From contig NZ_OX638201.1 in assembly GCF_951805225.1 (NCBI RefSeq), positions 4,960,001-5,024,000 on the forward strand: a stretch of DNA of 64,000 nucleotides, written 5' to 3'. The position numbers and the translations under genes were made by a program. Below, piece by piece: positions 1 to 9,103 of the stretch. The notes below the pieces were generated by a model that made no database searches, was not told the origin of the DNA, and saw only the letters and a program-made list of their open reading frames with translations. The stretch comes from an uncultured Flavobacterium sp. (GTDB lineage: Bacteria > Bacteroidota > Bacteroidia > Flavobacteriales > Flavobacteriaceae). Numbering within the stretch: the first letter of the stretch is position 1; each line of letters opens with the position of its first letter.

Positions 1-42
1 ATCAGCCAATAAAAAATCGGTATTTTCAGGAATTGGAAACAT
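1..42 (-). CDS. Possible 5' end of a truncated gene
   Basis: Reading leftwards from an ATG at 42 gives 14 open codons (MFPIPENTDFLLAD) running off the window edge. The preceding LacI-family gene on the same strand stops at 84, leaving 41 bp between them, so this could be the second gene of a leftward pair. Fourteen residues do not allow a family call, and the start itself is uncertain. Confidence 0.35.
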   Translation of the reverse strand, partial: MFPIPENTDFLLAD

Positions 43-83
43 TGATGCTTTTTAAGAATTGACGCAAAGTTAAAACTAAAAAA

Positions 84-1109
84 TCATTTAACGGTTGATT
101 CTCTTTCAATGATTCTTGTAGGAAGTTCAATAATTTGATGTGTCACCGGTCGATGCTCTTTTATGTCCATAATTTCATCGATTAAAAGCGAAACTGCCTG
201 ATGTCCCATTTTAAATCCGGGTTGGTCAATTGTCGTTAGTTTTGGCGAAATAACCGTGCTCATAAACCAATTGCTGAATCCGAAAACAGCAACTTGTTCA
301 GGAGTTTTTATTCCGGCTTCATTAAAATATTTTATAATACCGATGGCGACTAAATCTGTAATCGCAAAAATCGCATCAATATCCGGATTTTCAGTCATTA
401 CTTTTTGAGCGTTTTCGTAACCATCTTCAAAATCAGTATTGTTATCGCAAACATAAACCAGTTTCGAATCGTACTCAATTCCGTGCGCTTCAAGCGCTCT
501 TTTATAACCTAAAAAACGATCAATAGAATTTTGCGGAACATAAGAGCCTCTAAAATGCGCGATTTTTTTATATCCTTTATTAATAAGATACGTCACGGCA
601 TCATAAGCCGCTTTTGCATCATTAATGACAACTTTTGAGCAATCAACTCTTTTGGCAATTTTATCAAAAAGAACAACAGGAGTATTTTTCCGAATCGCTT
701 CATTAATATGAGTGAAATCATCGGTTTCATTTGAGAGCGACATTAAAACTCCGTCAACTCGTTTTTGAATTAAAAGAGCAAGTTGTTTTTTCTCGAGTTC
801 GTATTTTTCGTTTGATTGTAATATAATGACCAAATAACCTCTTTTTTCGGCTTCTTCAAGAATACCATTTAATACGCTCGAAAAAAAATGATGTACCGTA
901 GCCGGAATAATGACGCCAATTGTTTTGGTTTCATTAGTTCTAAGGTTTACCGCAACAGAATTGGGCATGTAGTTCATCGTTTCGGCCATTTCGATAACTC
1001 TGGCTCGTGTAGATTTACTAATATCTGTATACCCTTTTAAGGCTTTTGAGACTGTGGTAACCGAAATTCCCAAGGCTGAGGCTATATCTATTAATTTTGT
1101 GTCATTCAT
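84..1109 (-). CDS. LacI-family transcriptional regulator
   Basis: This 341-aa protein has the standard LacI/GalR layout. Residues 4-24 form the helix-turn-helix (DIASALGISVTTVSKAL), a hinge helix follows near residues 45-60, and the rest is a periplasmic-binding-protein-like sugar-sensing domain (IGVIIPATVHHFFSSVLNGI, later AVFGFSNWFMSTVISP, TTIDQPGFKMGHQAV). Length is normal for the family. It is transcribed away from the TonB receptor, MFS permease and trehalase genes. The shared 164-bp intergenic space holds two CGAAAACG-type palindromes, the kind of site LacI proteins bind. The likely role is repression of the divergent sugar-uptake operon, relieved by a sugar or sugar phosphate. The ligand is inferred only from the trehalase next door. 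Confidence 0.93.
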   Translation of the reverse strand: MNDTKLIDIASALGISVTTVSKALKGYTDISKSTRARVIEMAETMNYMPNSVAVNLRTNETKTIGVIIPATVHHFFSSVLNGILEEAEKRGYLVIILQSNEKYELEKKQLALLIQKRVDGVLMSLSNETDDFTHINEAIRKNTPVVLFDKIAKRVDCSKVVINDAKAAYDAVTYLINKGYKKIAHFRGSYVPQNSIDRFLGYKRALEAHGIEYDSKLVYVCDNNTDFEDGYENAQKVMTENPDIDAIFAITDLVAIGIIKYFNEAGIKTPEQVAVFGFSNWFMSTVISPKLTTIDQPGFKMGHQAVSLLIDEIMDIKEHRPVTHQIIELPTRIIERESTVK

Positions 1110-1155
1110 GAAATAAAAGTACTAAAAATAAACTGCATTGATAAAATTTTAAGTT

Positions 1156-1192
1156 CCGAAAACGTTTTAGGTCTTTTCGAAAACGTTTTCGA
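1156..1192. promoter_or_regulatory. Two LacI-type operators 21 bp apart
   Basis: A perfect 16-bp palindrome (TCGAAAACGTTTTCGA) lies at 1177-1192. A second, imperfect copy (CCGAAAACGTTTTA) lies at 1156-1169. Their centres are 21 bp apart, two helical turns, so two dimers would bind the same DNA face. They lie between the divergent LacI gene and the receptor gene. LacI/GalR proteins bind palindromes with a central CG, so the assignment to the adjacent regulator is a strong inference. Confidence 0.85.
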
Positions 1193-1225
1193 TTTTTAAT
1201 TCCTATATTCCTTATAATTAGTTAT

Positions 1226-1233
1226 TAAGTTTG
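1226..1233 (+). promoter_or_regulatory. Probable -7 box for the TonB receptor operon
   Basis: TAAGTTTG matches the Bacteroidota -7 consensus TAnnTTTG and lies 40 bp before the receptor start. No convincing TTTG -33 box is visible at the usual distance. The two LacI operators lie just upstream, overlapping where the -33 region and upstream contacts would fall. Confidence 0.5.
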
Positions 1234-1273
1234 ACAGTGATAACCATAATTACTAACTAACCGAACAAAAAAA

Positions 1274-3913
1274 ATGAAAAAGCTACACCAGTATTTAGGT
1301 ACATTACTTTTAATGTTTTGCCTGTTTTTTTTACCAAATAATCTATTTGCCCAAAATAAAGGCACTATATCAGGAAAAGTATTAGACGACAGCGGAGTAA
1401 CCGTTCCGGGAGCAAATGTGACTCTTATGGAAACAGGAAAAAGCACTATTACAGATGAAAACGGAGGATATTCATTCTCTAATATCGACGCGGGAACTTA
1501 TACAATTATTGCAACAAATGTGGGTTACAAAACTTTCGAAAAGCAAATTGCAATAAAAGAAGGAGAATCACTTGAGGTAAATTTACTTCTTGAAGGAGAA
1601 TCACAAAGTCTAAAAGAAGTTGTGGTTACAGGATCATCAGCGCCAAGATCTAAATTGGAATCCAGCGTTGCAATTACAACAATGGGCGCAAAAGCAATCG
1701 AAGACAGAGCGCCATCAAGTACAGCAGCTTTGCTTCAAACTATTCCGGGATTTGTGGTTGAAGCATCTGGAGGAGAAATTGGAAATAACCTTTTTGCAAG
1801 AGGAATTCCTTCAGCGGGAGCGTATGAATATGTGCAAATTCAGGAAGACGGATTGCCGGTTTTTGAAGATGGAGCTTTGCAATTTGCTAACGCCGATACA
1901 TTTTACAGATTAGACGAAACGGTAAGCAAAATGGAAGCTGTTCGTGGAGGTTCGGCATCAATTTTTGCCAATAATGCTCCGGGTGGAATCATCAATTTTA
2001 TTTCGAAAACAGGTCAGAATGAATTTATGGGAAGAGCAAAATTCACGACTTCAGATTACGGAATGTTCAGAACTGATCTTAATTTATCAGGCGCTTTGAT
2101 TAAAGATAAATTGTTTTTTAATGTTGGAGGTTTTTACAGAGCTGATAATGGTCTAAGAAACACCGGTTTTACAGCAAATAAAGGTGGACAAATAAAAGGA
2201 AACATCACATATAAATTTGATGACAACGATTATTTAAGAGTTAATTTCAAACACCTTGACGACAGAAATACATTCTATTTGCCAATTCCTTTGAAAAGTA
2301 ATAACGGGAAAATTGAAGGAATTCCAGGATTTAATCCAAATTATGGAACATTAACGTCGGTAAATTTCAGTCATTTAAATGTGCCTCAATATGGCGGCGG
2401 AACTTTTAGCGCTGATTTAGAAGATGGTTCTCATCCGGTAATCAACTCAATTGGAGCCGAATTCAAAAAGAAAATATCTGAAAAAGTAACCTTCAAAAAT
2501 GCTTTCAAACAAACAAGTATCGATTTAAATTACAATGCAATTTTTCCAAATGGCGGACCTTGGACACAAAGCGCTTATGCAACAGATGTTCAAAATACAA
2601 CGGCAAGCAATCTAACGTATTCTTATGTAGATAACGGACAAAAATTAGATCCAAATGCTTTAATCATGAGAGCTGATCTTTGGCATATTGACAAAAAGAT
2701 GAACAATTTTGCTAATAATTTCTCTTTCAATTTTGATTTAGATCCTGTAAAATTAACTGCGGGTTACTATTATTCAAACTGGAAATCAAACCAATATTGG
2801 AATTGGAATTCTTATTTAGTAGGCGTTTCGGATAATCCAAGATTGTTAAATGTAAAAGACAATACAACTGGAGTTGATCACACCTGGAACGGAATAGAAA
2901 GAATCACTTGGTTAGAAAGAGACGCTCAAACCAAAGGTCTTTTGAATGATATTTATGCTGATGCCGAAATTAAAGCGACAGATAAGTTGACCTTCAACGC
3001 AGGTTTAAGATACAACAAAGACAAATATTCAGGTTATAGAGACAACGCCAGATTTTTTGCAGAAAACTTAGGAGTTTTAGCAAATAATACAGCTGATGAT
3101 AAAGTTACAACAGTAAAAGGAAATCCATATACATATTGGAGATATGATGTAAGCGAATGGTCTTATACAGCGGCAGGAAACTACAAATTCAATGACAATA
3201 TGGCTTCATATGTTCGTTATAGCCACGGTTTTAGATCTCCAATCGAAGAATCATTTTATGATAATGCAGCAGATTTAAGCAAACTAGAAAATACAGAAGT
3301 AAATCAGTTTGAGTTAGGTTATAAATATTCTAATTCATTCTTTAATGTGAATGCCAATTTATTTCACATGGGTTTAAAAAATGTTGCTTTTACAGACATT
3401 TTATCTGATGGATCTTCTGAAAACAAATTTGCTGACGTAAATAATATTGGTCTTGAAGTAGAAACTAATGTGAGATATGAAATCGTAAAACTGAATTTCA
3501 CATTCACAGTTCAAAAACCGGAATACGATAATTTTACAGGAACAAATGCTGATGGTTCAACTTTTGATTTTAATGGAAATACAGCTCGTAGAATTCCTAA
3601 ATTCTTCTGTAACTTAAGACCGGAAGTAGATATTACAAAAGATCTTACGGCTTATGTTCAGTTTTCTTATTACGATAAAAAATTCACGAATCAGGATAAC
3701 AAACAAGTTTTGCCGGCTTATAAAGAAGTTGGAGCAGGTTTAAATTATACCTATAATAATCTTCGTTTTGCAGTAGATGCTTCGAATTTATTCAATGAAA
3801 TTGGTTTAACAGAAGGAGATCCAAGACAAACAACTTCTGCAGCAAGCGATGTGTTCATGGCAAGACCTATTTTAGGGCGCGCGTTTAGATTTTCGGTAGC
3901 GATTAATTTCTAA
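1274..3913 (+). CDS. TonB-dependent outer-membrane receptor
   Basis: This is an 879-aa protein with a signal peptide (residues 1-26, ending LFAQ). An N-terminal CarboxypepD-regulatory domain (about 30-110; GTISGKVLDDSGVTVPGANV) is followed by the LKEVVVTGS segment and plug domain (about 110-245). A long beta-barrel ends in a terminal phenylalanine (FRFSVAINF), as expected for BAM substrates. There is no SusD partner next to it, so it is not a SusC/D pair. The receptor comes first in a run with an MFS permease and a cytoplasmic trehalase, under LacI-type operators. It probably imports a trehalose-like disaccharide or oligosaccharide across the outer membrane; the substrate is inferred from context. 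Confidence 0.93.
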   Translation: MKKLHQYLGTLLLMFCLFFLPNNLFAQNKGTISGKVLDDSGVTVPGANVTLMETGKSTITDENGGYSFSNIDAGTYTIIATNVGYKTFEKQIAIKEGESLEVNLLLEGESQSLKEVVVTGSSAPRSKLESSVAITTMGAKAIEDRAPSSTAALLQTIPGFVVEASGGEIGNNLFARGIPSAGAYEYVQIQEDGLPVFEDGALQFANADTFYRLDETVSKMEAVRGGSASIFANNAPGGIINFISKTGQNEFMGRAKFTTSDYGMFRTDLNLSGALIKDKLFFNVGGFYRADNGLRNTGFTANKGGQIKGNITYKFDDNDYLRVNFKHLDDRNTFYLPIPLKSNNGKIEGIPGFNPNYGTLTSVNFSHLNVPQYGGGTFSADLEDGSHPVINSIGAEFKKKISEKVTFKNAFKQTSIDLNYNAIFPNGGPWTQSAYATDVQNTTASNLTYSYVDNGQKLDPNALIMRADLWHIDKKMNNFANNFSFNFDLDPVKLTAGYYYSNWKSNQYWNWNSYLVGVSDNPRLLNVKDNTTGVDHTWNGIERITWLERDAQTKGLLNDIYADAEIKATDKLTFNAGLRYNKDKYSGYRDNARFFAENLGVLANNTADDKVTTVKGNPYTYWRYDVSEWSYTAAGNYKFNDNMASYVRYSHGFRSPIEESFYDNAADLSKLENTEVNQFELGYKYSNSFFNVNANLFHMGLKNVAFTDILSDGSSENKFADVNNIGLEVETNVRYEIVKLNFTFTVQKPEYDNFTGTNADGSTFDFNGNTARRIPKFFCNLRPEVDITKDLTAYVQFSYYDKKFTNQDNKQVLPAYKEVGAGLNYTYNNLRFAVDASNLFNEIGLTEGDPRQTTSAASDVFMARPILGRAFRFSVAINF

Positions 3914-3968
3914 ATTTATATTGATACAAACGCATTATAACGCGTTTTACACAACATACGGCAATGTA

Positions 3969-3990
3969 GAGGCGCACAGCAGTGCGTCTC
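3969..3990. repeat. GC-rich hairpin between receptor and permease genes
   Basis: A 9-bp stem (GAGGCGCAC at 3969-3977 with GTGCGTCTC at 3982-3990, one G-T pair) closes a 4-base AGCA loop. It is strikingly GC-rich for this genome and has no T-run after it, so it is not a classical terminator. It may be a REP-like repeat, or it may protect the upstream receptor mRNA and give the permease gene lower expression. Confidence 0.6.
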
Positions 3991-4036
3991 CACACCGTAA
4001 ACGTAAAACATCGGCAACAAATCACATCCGAAAAAA

Positions 4037-5257
4037 ATGAAAAACATAGGAATTAAAATCTCTCTTTATCTTAATTATTTTGTCTTCGCCATTTTATTAA
4101 ACAGCGTAGGTATTGTGATTCTAAAATCGCAAAGAAATTACGGAGTAGATGAAGTTCAGGCAAGTATTTTAGAAGCTTTTAAAGATATGCCAATTGCTAT
4201 TGTATCCTTTTTTATAGCCTCTTTTTTACCAAGAATAGGCTATAGAAAATCGATGTTAATAGGATTAGGTTTAGTTACTCTGGCTTGTATTTCTATGTAT
4301 TTTGGAAACTCATTTGATAATGCTAAAATTCTTTTTGCAACCGTTGGAGTTTCATTTGCTCTGATCAAAGTTTCGGTTTATTCCTTAATTGGAACTGTGA
4401 CGGAAACCAAAAAAGAACACAATGCTTTGATGAGTAGTATCGAAGGTTTTTTTATGGTTGGGATTGCGTTGGCTTATTTTTTATTTCCTGCTTTTAATAA
4501 TGAAAATGATCCTAATTCATGGCTAAATGTATATTGGTTTTTGGCTGCATTATCGTTCCTGTCATTTTTGTTTTTATTTTTTGTAAAATTCAAAGAACCG
4601 GAAGTTTCAGCAGGAGCAAATCTCAAAGATGACTTTCTGCAAATGTTCAAATTAATGGCAAAATTGCTTACCGTTATTTTTGTTATTAGCGTCTTTTTGT
4701 TTGTTATGATCGAACAGGGAATCCTTTCGTGGTTGCCAACATTCAATACAAAAGTGCTTCATTTACCAGAGAATATCAGCATAATGATGGCGAGTATTTT
4801 GGCAATTTCATTAGCAATTGGGCGAATGATTGCAGGAATTGTAACCAAAAAAGTCAACTGGATTTGGGTTTTAACGGTATGTATTTTTTCGGCAATGCTG
4901 ATCGTGATTTTTGTACTTCCAAAAACAGTTGGTTTAGAAGTCAAAAACATCAATACGCTTTCGGATATACCTTTAATTGGTTTTGCATTTCCTTTAATCG
5001 GATTGTTTATTGCACCAATTTATCCTTTGCTAAATTCGATTGTATTAAGTGCTTTACCGAAGAATTTGCAAAGCTCAATGACCGGATTAATTGTAATATT
5101 TTCTGCTCTTGGCGGAACATTAGGTTCCAGAATAACAGGCTGGTTGTTTAAAAATGAAGGGCCGGAAAACGCATTTTATTTTACTTTAATTCCAATGTCT
5201 TTATTATTAATATCCTTTTTTATTCTCAAAAAAATAACTGCAAAAGATGAAATTTAA
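4037..5257 (+). CDS. MFS sugar permease
   Basis: This 406-aa protein is almost wholly hydrophobic, with about 12 membrane segments and a central cytoplasmic loop near residues 185-205 (FVKFKEPEVSAGANLKDD). The layout fits the FucP/sugar-permease branch of the major facilitator superfamily. It lies 123 bp after the TonB receptor, and its last codons overlap the trehalase start by 11 bp, which suggests translational coupling. It probably moves the disaccharide from periplasm to cytoplasm. That is where the trehalase must act, since the trehalase has no signal peptide. Confidence 0.85.
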   Translation: MKNIGIKISLYLNYFVFAILLNSVGIVILKSQRNYGVDEVQASILEAFKDMPIAIVSFFIASFLPRIGYRKSMLIGLGLVTLACISMYFGNSFDNAKILFATVGVSFALIKVSVYSLIGTVTETKKEHNALMSSIEGFFMVGIALAYFLFPAFNNENDPNSWLNVYWFLAALSFLSFLFLFFVKFKEPEVSAGANLKDDFLQMFKLMAKLLTVIFVISVFLFVMIEQGILSWLPTFNTKVLHLPENISIMMASILAISLAIGRMIAGIVTKKVNWIWVLTVCIFSAMLIVIFVLPKTVGLEVKNINTLSDIPLIGFAFPLIGLFIAPIYPLLNSIVLSALPKNLQSSMTGLIVIFSALGGTLGSRITGWLFKNEGPENAFYFTLIPMSLLLISFFILKKITAKDEI

Positions 5258-7112
5258 ATTACATATAACCCAAACCATCGAAAAATTATTGGCTCAGGAA
5301 GATACTGACGGCGATAAAAAAATAACGATTGATGATCATGGTCCAAAGAAATTTTTGCTGTACGATCAGGATGGAAATCCTGCAGTTATTGAAGGAACTT
5401 ATCAGCTTTCGAATTTATTGCAGGAATTGGCTTTGGCTAAAAAAAACAAAACCGAATTTGCCGAAATCAATCTGAATGAAATTACCGAAGATCCTGTAAA
5501 AAGGATTTCGAGAAAGATAAAAAACCTGTATTGGAAAGGTCTGACGCGAACAATTGATGCCGATGGCGTAAAGAAAATTTTGGAAGACAATAAGATCGAA
5601 AATGAATTGGCTTACTTGTATGTGCCTTTTGGTGATGAAATTGTTTTTGATTATTTCAAGAAATTAGAAGCTACAACGCCAAAATTAAAAGTGGTGCAAA
5701 TGCCCAAAAATATTTCACCGGAATATGTGCTTTCGCTGAATAAACAACCCGGGATTTTAGCTTTGGCACTTCAAATAAAAAACAATGAAATTTCAGGCGT
5801 TCCGTTTGTGGTTCCTGGCGGAAGATTTAATGAAATGTACGGTTGGGATAGTTATTTTATTGCCAAAGGACTTTTGATCGACGATAAAATTGATCTTGCT
5901 TTAGGCATTGCCGAGAATTTTAAATATCAAATCGATCATTATGGAAAAATCCTGAATGCCAATCGAAGTTATTATTTGACGCGTACACAACCGCCACTTT
6001 ATACGTCGCTAATTATTGATGTTTTAGAAAAGTCGAATCCGGATATTTTCTGGATTGAAAGACATTTAAAAACCGCCATAAAAGAATATCAAACCGTTTG
6101 GATGGAAGAAGGAAAACGTCTCACAGCCAATGGATTAAATCGCTATAAAGCAGAAGGAATCGGACTTCCGTTTGAAGTTGAAGAAGGACATTTTGATGAT
6201 ATTTTAGAACAATATGCGCCGAAATATAATTTGCCTACAAGAGAATTTGAAAAGAAATATCTTGAAAGAGAAGTTGTAGACGCTGAACTTGATAAATATT
6301 TTATTCACGATCGAAGTATGCGCGAAAGCGGACACGATACAACAAATAGATTGGTTGGAGTTTGTGCCAATTTAAATACGGTTGCGATCAATAGTTTACT
6401 TTATAAATATGAAACCGATATTGCTTTTTTAATTAAAAAGTACTTCAAAAATGAATTTCAATATTTTGAAGATAAGTCATTTTCAAGTGAATATTGGATT
6501 TCGAAAGCCAATTCGAGGAAAGAAAAAATCAATAAAATGTGTTGGAATTCAGAATTAGGATGTTATCTGGATTATGATTTCGTAAACGAAAAGCAACATT
6601 TCTTTGAAGCAGCGCCAACATTTTATCCGCTTTGGGCGAAAATAAGCACGCCAGAACAGGCTGAAATTTTGGTTAAAAAGACATTACCAAGGTTTAAAAT
6701 GAAAGGTGGAATTGCAGGAAGTACCAAAGAATCTATTGCAGATGTTGACGAAAATGCGCCAATAAGACAATGGGATTATCCGTTTGGATGGGCGCCACAT
6801 CAAATGCTTTTATGGGAAGGTTTGCTGAACTATAATTTCAACGAAGAAGCGCAGGAAATGGTTTATCGCTGGCTTTGGCTGATTACCAGAAATGCGGTTG
6901 ATTATAACGGAACAATTCCGGAGAAGTTTGATTTATCGATCAGTTCGCATAAGATTTTCGCAGAATATGGAAACGTAGGTACTGAATTCGATTATATAAC
7001 CGAAGAAGGTTTTGGCTGGATGAACGCATCTTACCAATACGGATTAACGATTTTAGAAGACGATTTAAAACAAAAACTATCAGATTTAGTTGATCCTGAT
7101 GATTTGTTTTAA
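5247..7112 (+). CDS. Neutral trehalase (GH37) with Ca-binding-type N-domain
   Basis: The 621-aa protein carries both trehalase signatures: PGGRFNEMYGWDSYF (residues 190-204) and QWDYPFGWAP (508-517). It would hydrolyse trehalose to two glucose. The N-terminus is unusual for a bacterial trehalase. Residues 19-30 form a canonical EF-hand-like loop (D19, D21, D23, I26, D30), followed by GPK and GTYQLSNLLQELALAK. From knowledge of the family, this is the layout of fungal neutral trehalases such as yeast Nth1, whose calcium-binding domain has the same order. There is no signal peptide, so it should be cytoplasmic. It is the last gene of the receptor-permease-trehalase run and overlaps the permease gene by 11 bp. 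Confidence 0.93.
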   Translation: MKFKLHITQTIEKLLAQEDTDGDKKITIDDHGPKKFLLYDQDGNPAVIEGTYQLSNLLQELALAKKNKTEFAEINLNEITEDPVKRISRKIKNLYWKGLTRTIDADGVKKILEDNKIENELAYLYVPFGDEIVFDYFKKLEATTPKLKVVQMPKNISPEYVLSLNKQPGILALALQIKNNEISGVPFVVPGGRFNEMYGWDSYFIAKGLLIDDKIDLALGIAENFKYQIDHYGKILNANRSYYLTRTQPPLYTSLIIDVLEKSNPDIFWIERHLKTAIKEYQTVWMEEGKRLTANGLNRYKAEGIGLPFEVEEGHFDDILEQYAPKYNLPTREFEKKYLEREVVDAELDKYFIHDRSMRESGHDTTNRLVGVCANLNTVAINSLLYKYETDIAFLIKKYFKNEFQYFEDKSFSSEYWISKANSRKEKINKMCWNSELGCYLDYDFVNEKQHFFEAAPTFYPLWAKISTPEQAEILVKKTLPRFKMKGGIAGSTKESIADVDENAPIRQWDYPFGWAPHQMLLWEGLLNYNFNEEAQEMVYRWLWLITRNAVDYNGTIPEKFDLSISSHKIFAEYGNVGTEFDYITEEGFGWMNASYQYGLTILEDDLKQKLSDLVDPDDLF

Positions 7113-7228
7113 TTATGTTCAATGATATTCATTCCGTAAGACAGGTGTCCCTACAGGACACTGCGCAAATGCGTTATTGTTTTTTTACCAACCAGATATT
7201 CCTAACGGAATAATTTATTTAAAATGAC

Positions 7229-7261
7229 AAACCCGACAGGTTTTAAAAACCTGTCGGGTTT
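7229..7261. repeat. 33-bp perfect palindrome (copy 1 of 3)
   Basis: Arms AAACCCGACAGGTTTT and its exact complement flank a single central base. Near-identical copies lie at 31336-31368 and 34692-34724. Here it lies between the convergent trehalase and prenyl-synthase genes and could act as a two-way terminator, but recurrence at unrelated loci marks it as a dispersed REP-like element. Confidence 0.9.
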
Positions 7262-7292
7262 ACTATGTGTTAAGAATTGCGGCTAAAAAAAA

Positions 7293-8267
7293 CTAAACTT
7301 TTCGTCCCATTAAATTCTCGCCAAAAGTTCTAAGAATGTCTTTCTTTTCGGCGCTGATATCCAGTTTTTCTAAAGTTTCAAAAGCTTTAAAAGTGTACAT
7401 TTCTATGGCATCTTGCGTTGCTTTTGAAGCACCTGATTCGTTAAAAATGTTTTTTGCAGTTTCTATTTTATCTGTATTATCGTCTAAATTCAAGCTGAAT
7501 AATTTCTCTAATTCTGAAGCTTTTTCAGGTGATGAAAATTCACGTGCTTTTAGGTATAAATAGGTTTTTTTGTTTTCGATAATATCTCCTCCAACTTGTT
7601 TTCCGAAGGTTTCCGGATCTCCAAAAGCATCCAGAAAATCATCTTGAAGCTGGAAAGCTAATCCTAAATTCAATCCGAAATCATAAATTAAATCGCCTTC
7701 TTTTTCAGATGTTTTAGCTACAATTGCACCCATTTTCATGGCAGCAGCAACGAGAACAGCAGTTTTATATTCGATCATTTTTAGATATTCCGGAATCGTA
7801 ACGTCGTTTCTTTTTTCGAAATCAACATCCCATTGTTGTCCTTCGCAAACTTCAAGAGCAGTTTTACTAAACAGTTTTGCTAAGTCTCTAAAAATCGATG
7901 GATCGTATTGTTCAAAATACTGATAAGCCAGAATAAGCATCGTATCTCCGGAAAGAATTCCGGTATTCAGATCCCATTTTTCATGTACAGTTTCCTGTCC
8001 TCTTCGCAAAGGTGCGTCATCCATAATATCATCGTGAACCAGTGAAAAATTATGAAAAACTTCGACAGCCATTGCAGCCGGAAGCGCCACATTATAATCG
8101 GTATCAAAAACCTCCGAAGCCATTAAAGTTAGCACGGGACGCATTCTTTTTCCGCCAAGGCCCAAAATATATTCAATAGGTTCGTAAAGGTTTTTAGGCT
8201 CTTTGCTGATGCTTTGATTTTCTAAATATTTGATAAAAAAATCCTGGTATTGGCTAATATCGTGCAT
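7293..8267 (-). CDS. Polyprenyl (isoprenoid) diphosphate synthase
   Basis: This 324-aa protein contains the two aspartate-rich motifs of trans-prenyltransferases: DDIMD (about residue 78) in the HDDIMDDAPLRRG context, and DDFLD (about 210) in LGLAFQLQDDFLDAFGD. GGKRMRP near residue 38 is the substrate-binding loop. It condenses isopentenyl diphosphate with an allylic diphosphate to make C15-C20 or longer prenyl chains; the chain length cannot be read reliably here. Location is cytoplasmic. It is a lone leftward gene, separated from the trehalase by a palindrome and divergent from yceI. Confidence 0.93.
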   Translation of the reverse strand: MHDISQYQDFFIKYLENQSISKEPKNLYEPIEYILGLGGKRMRPVLTLMASEVFDTDYNVALPAAMAVEVFHNFSLVHDDIMDDAPLRRGQETVHEKWDLNTGILSGDTMLILAYQYFEQYDPSIFRDLAKLFSKTALEVCEGQQWDVDFEKRNDVTIPEYLKMIEYKTAVLVAAAMKMGAIVAKTSEKEGDLIYDFGLNLGLAFQLQDDFLDAFGDPETFGKQVGGDIIENKKTYLYLKAREFSSPEKASELEKLFSLNLDDNTDKIETAKNIFNESGASKATQDAIEMYTFKAFETLEKLDISAEKKDILRTFGENLMGRKV

Positions 8268-8411
8268 AAAATATAATCTGAATTGCGAGCCTCAAAGATA
8301 CAATTCATTATTAATTATTCCTTTTTTAAAAATTTAAAAGATGAGTTTCCATTAAAAAGAACTCTAAATCCCTTCATTTTAAAGGGATTAAAATAAATTA
8401 TAAAAAAACTT

Positions 8412-8490
8412 GGAAACTTTTTTGGTGTTTAGAGTTTCCTGTTTATATTTGCACCGTTAATTGGAAACTTCGAACACTGTAAAAGTTTCC
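8412..8490. promoter_or_regulatory. yceI promoter with two 28-bp TetR-type operators
   Basis: Two sites of the form GGAAACT-N14-AGTTTCC lie at 8412-8439 and 8463-8490, each exactly 28 bp long. Between and within them is a good promoter: TTTG at 8421-8424, 19 bp, then TATATTTG at 8444-8451. The first operator covers the -33 region and the second lies just after the expected transcription start. A third identical-format site precedes the tetR gene at 9104-9131, which ties yceI to that regulator. Confidence 0.85.
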
Positions 8491-8535
8491 GTGACGAGTT
8501 TTAATAATTTATAAACTCAATAAAATCAAATATTT

Positions 8536-9057
8536 ATGAAAACAACATGGACCTTAGATTCTAGCCAATCAGATGTTTTAATCAAAATGAGACATTCGAT
8601 AATTGCTTATATGGGAGGAACGACTAATAAATTTGATGGCTACGTGAATATTGAAGACAATGAAATTGAGGATGCTTCGGTTGAGTTTTCATTAGATATC
8701 AATAACAAAAAAGATAGTTTTCAGCAAATCGATACTTATTTACAGCTTCAGGACTTTTTTGATGTAAATGAGCACCCGATTATTAGTTTTAAATCGACTT
8801 CATTTCAAAAAATAAACAACAACATCAACTTTTTTAAAGGCGATCTTACTATAAAAGATGTCACTAAAGTAGTTGAACTTGATGCTGAGTTTATTGGAAT
8901 CAATACTTATAATGGAGAAAGAAAAGTTGCTTTTGAAATTAAAGGAGACATCAAACGTCAGGATTTTGGCTTGGATTATAACTCATTTAATCATAATGGA
9001 GGTTTGGCTTTAGGAAAAGATATTAAGCTTATCGCTAATCTTGAATTTAGCATATAA
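8536..9057 (+). CDS. YceI-family protein
   Basis: This 173-aa protein matches the YceI lipocalin-like family. Typical elements are WTLDSSQSDVLIKMRHS at the start, DINNKKDS, LQLQDFFDVNEHPIISFKSTSF in the middle (the family's HP.I.F.S motif), and VKLIANLEFSI-like C-terminal strands. Members bind polyisoprenoids or other amphiphiles. No signal peptide is present, so this copy is probably cytoplasmic, whereas E. coli YceI is periplasmic. It lies just upstream of an efflux operon and shares operators with it, suggesting co-induction by the same compound. Confidence 0.9.
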   Translation: MKTTWTLDSSQSDVLIKMRHSIIAYMGGTTNKFDGYVNIEDNEIEDASVEFSLDINNKKDSFQQIDTYLQLQDFFDVNEHPIISFKSTSFQKINNNINFFKGDLTIKDVTKVVELDAEFIGINTYNGERKVAFEIKGDIKRQDFGLDYNSFNHNGGLALGKDIKLIANLEFSI

Positions 9058-9103
9058 AACTTACATGTAGAATAAATTAATGTAAAATTATTACAAATAG
9101 AAC

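Noticed and set aside
1274..3913. SusC/SusD pair
   Set aside because: No SusD-like lipoprotein gene is beside the receptor; the next genes are a permease and trehalase.
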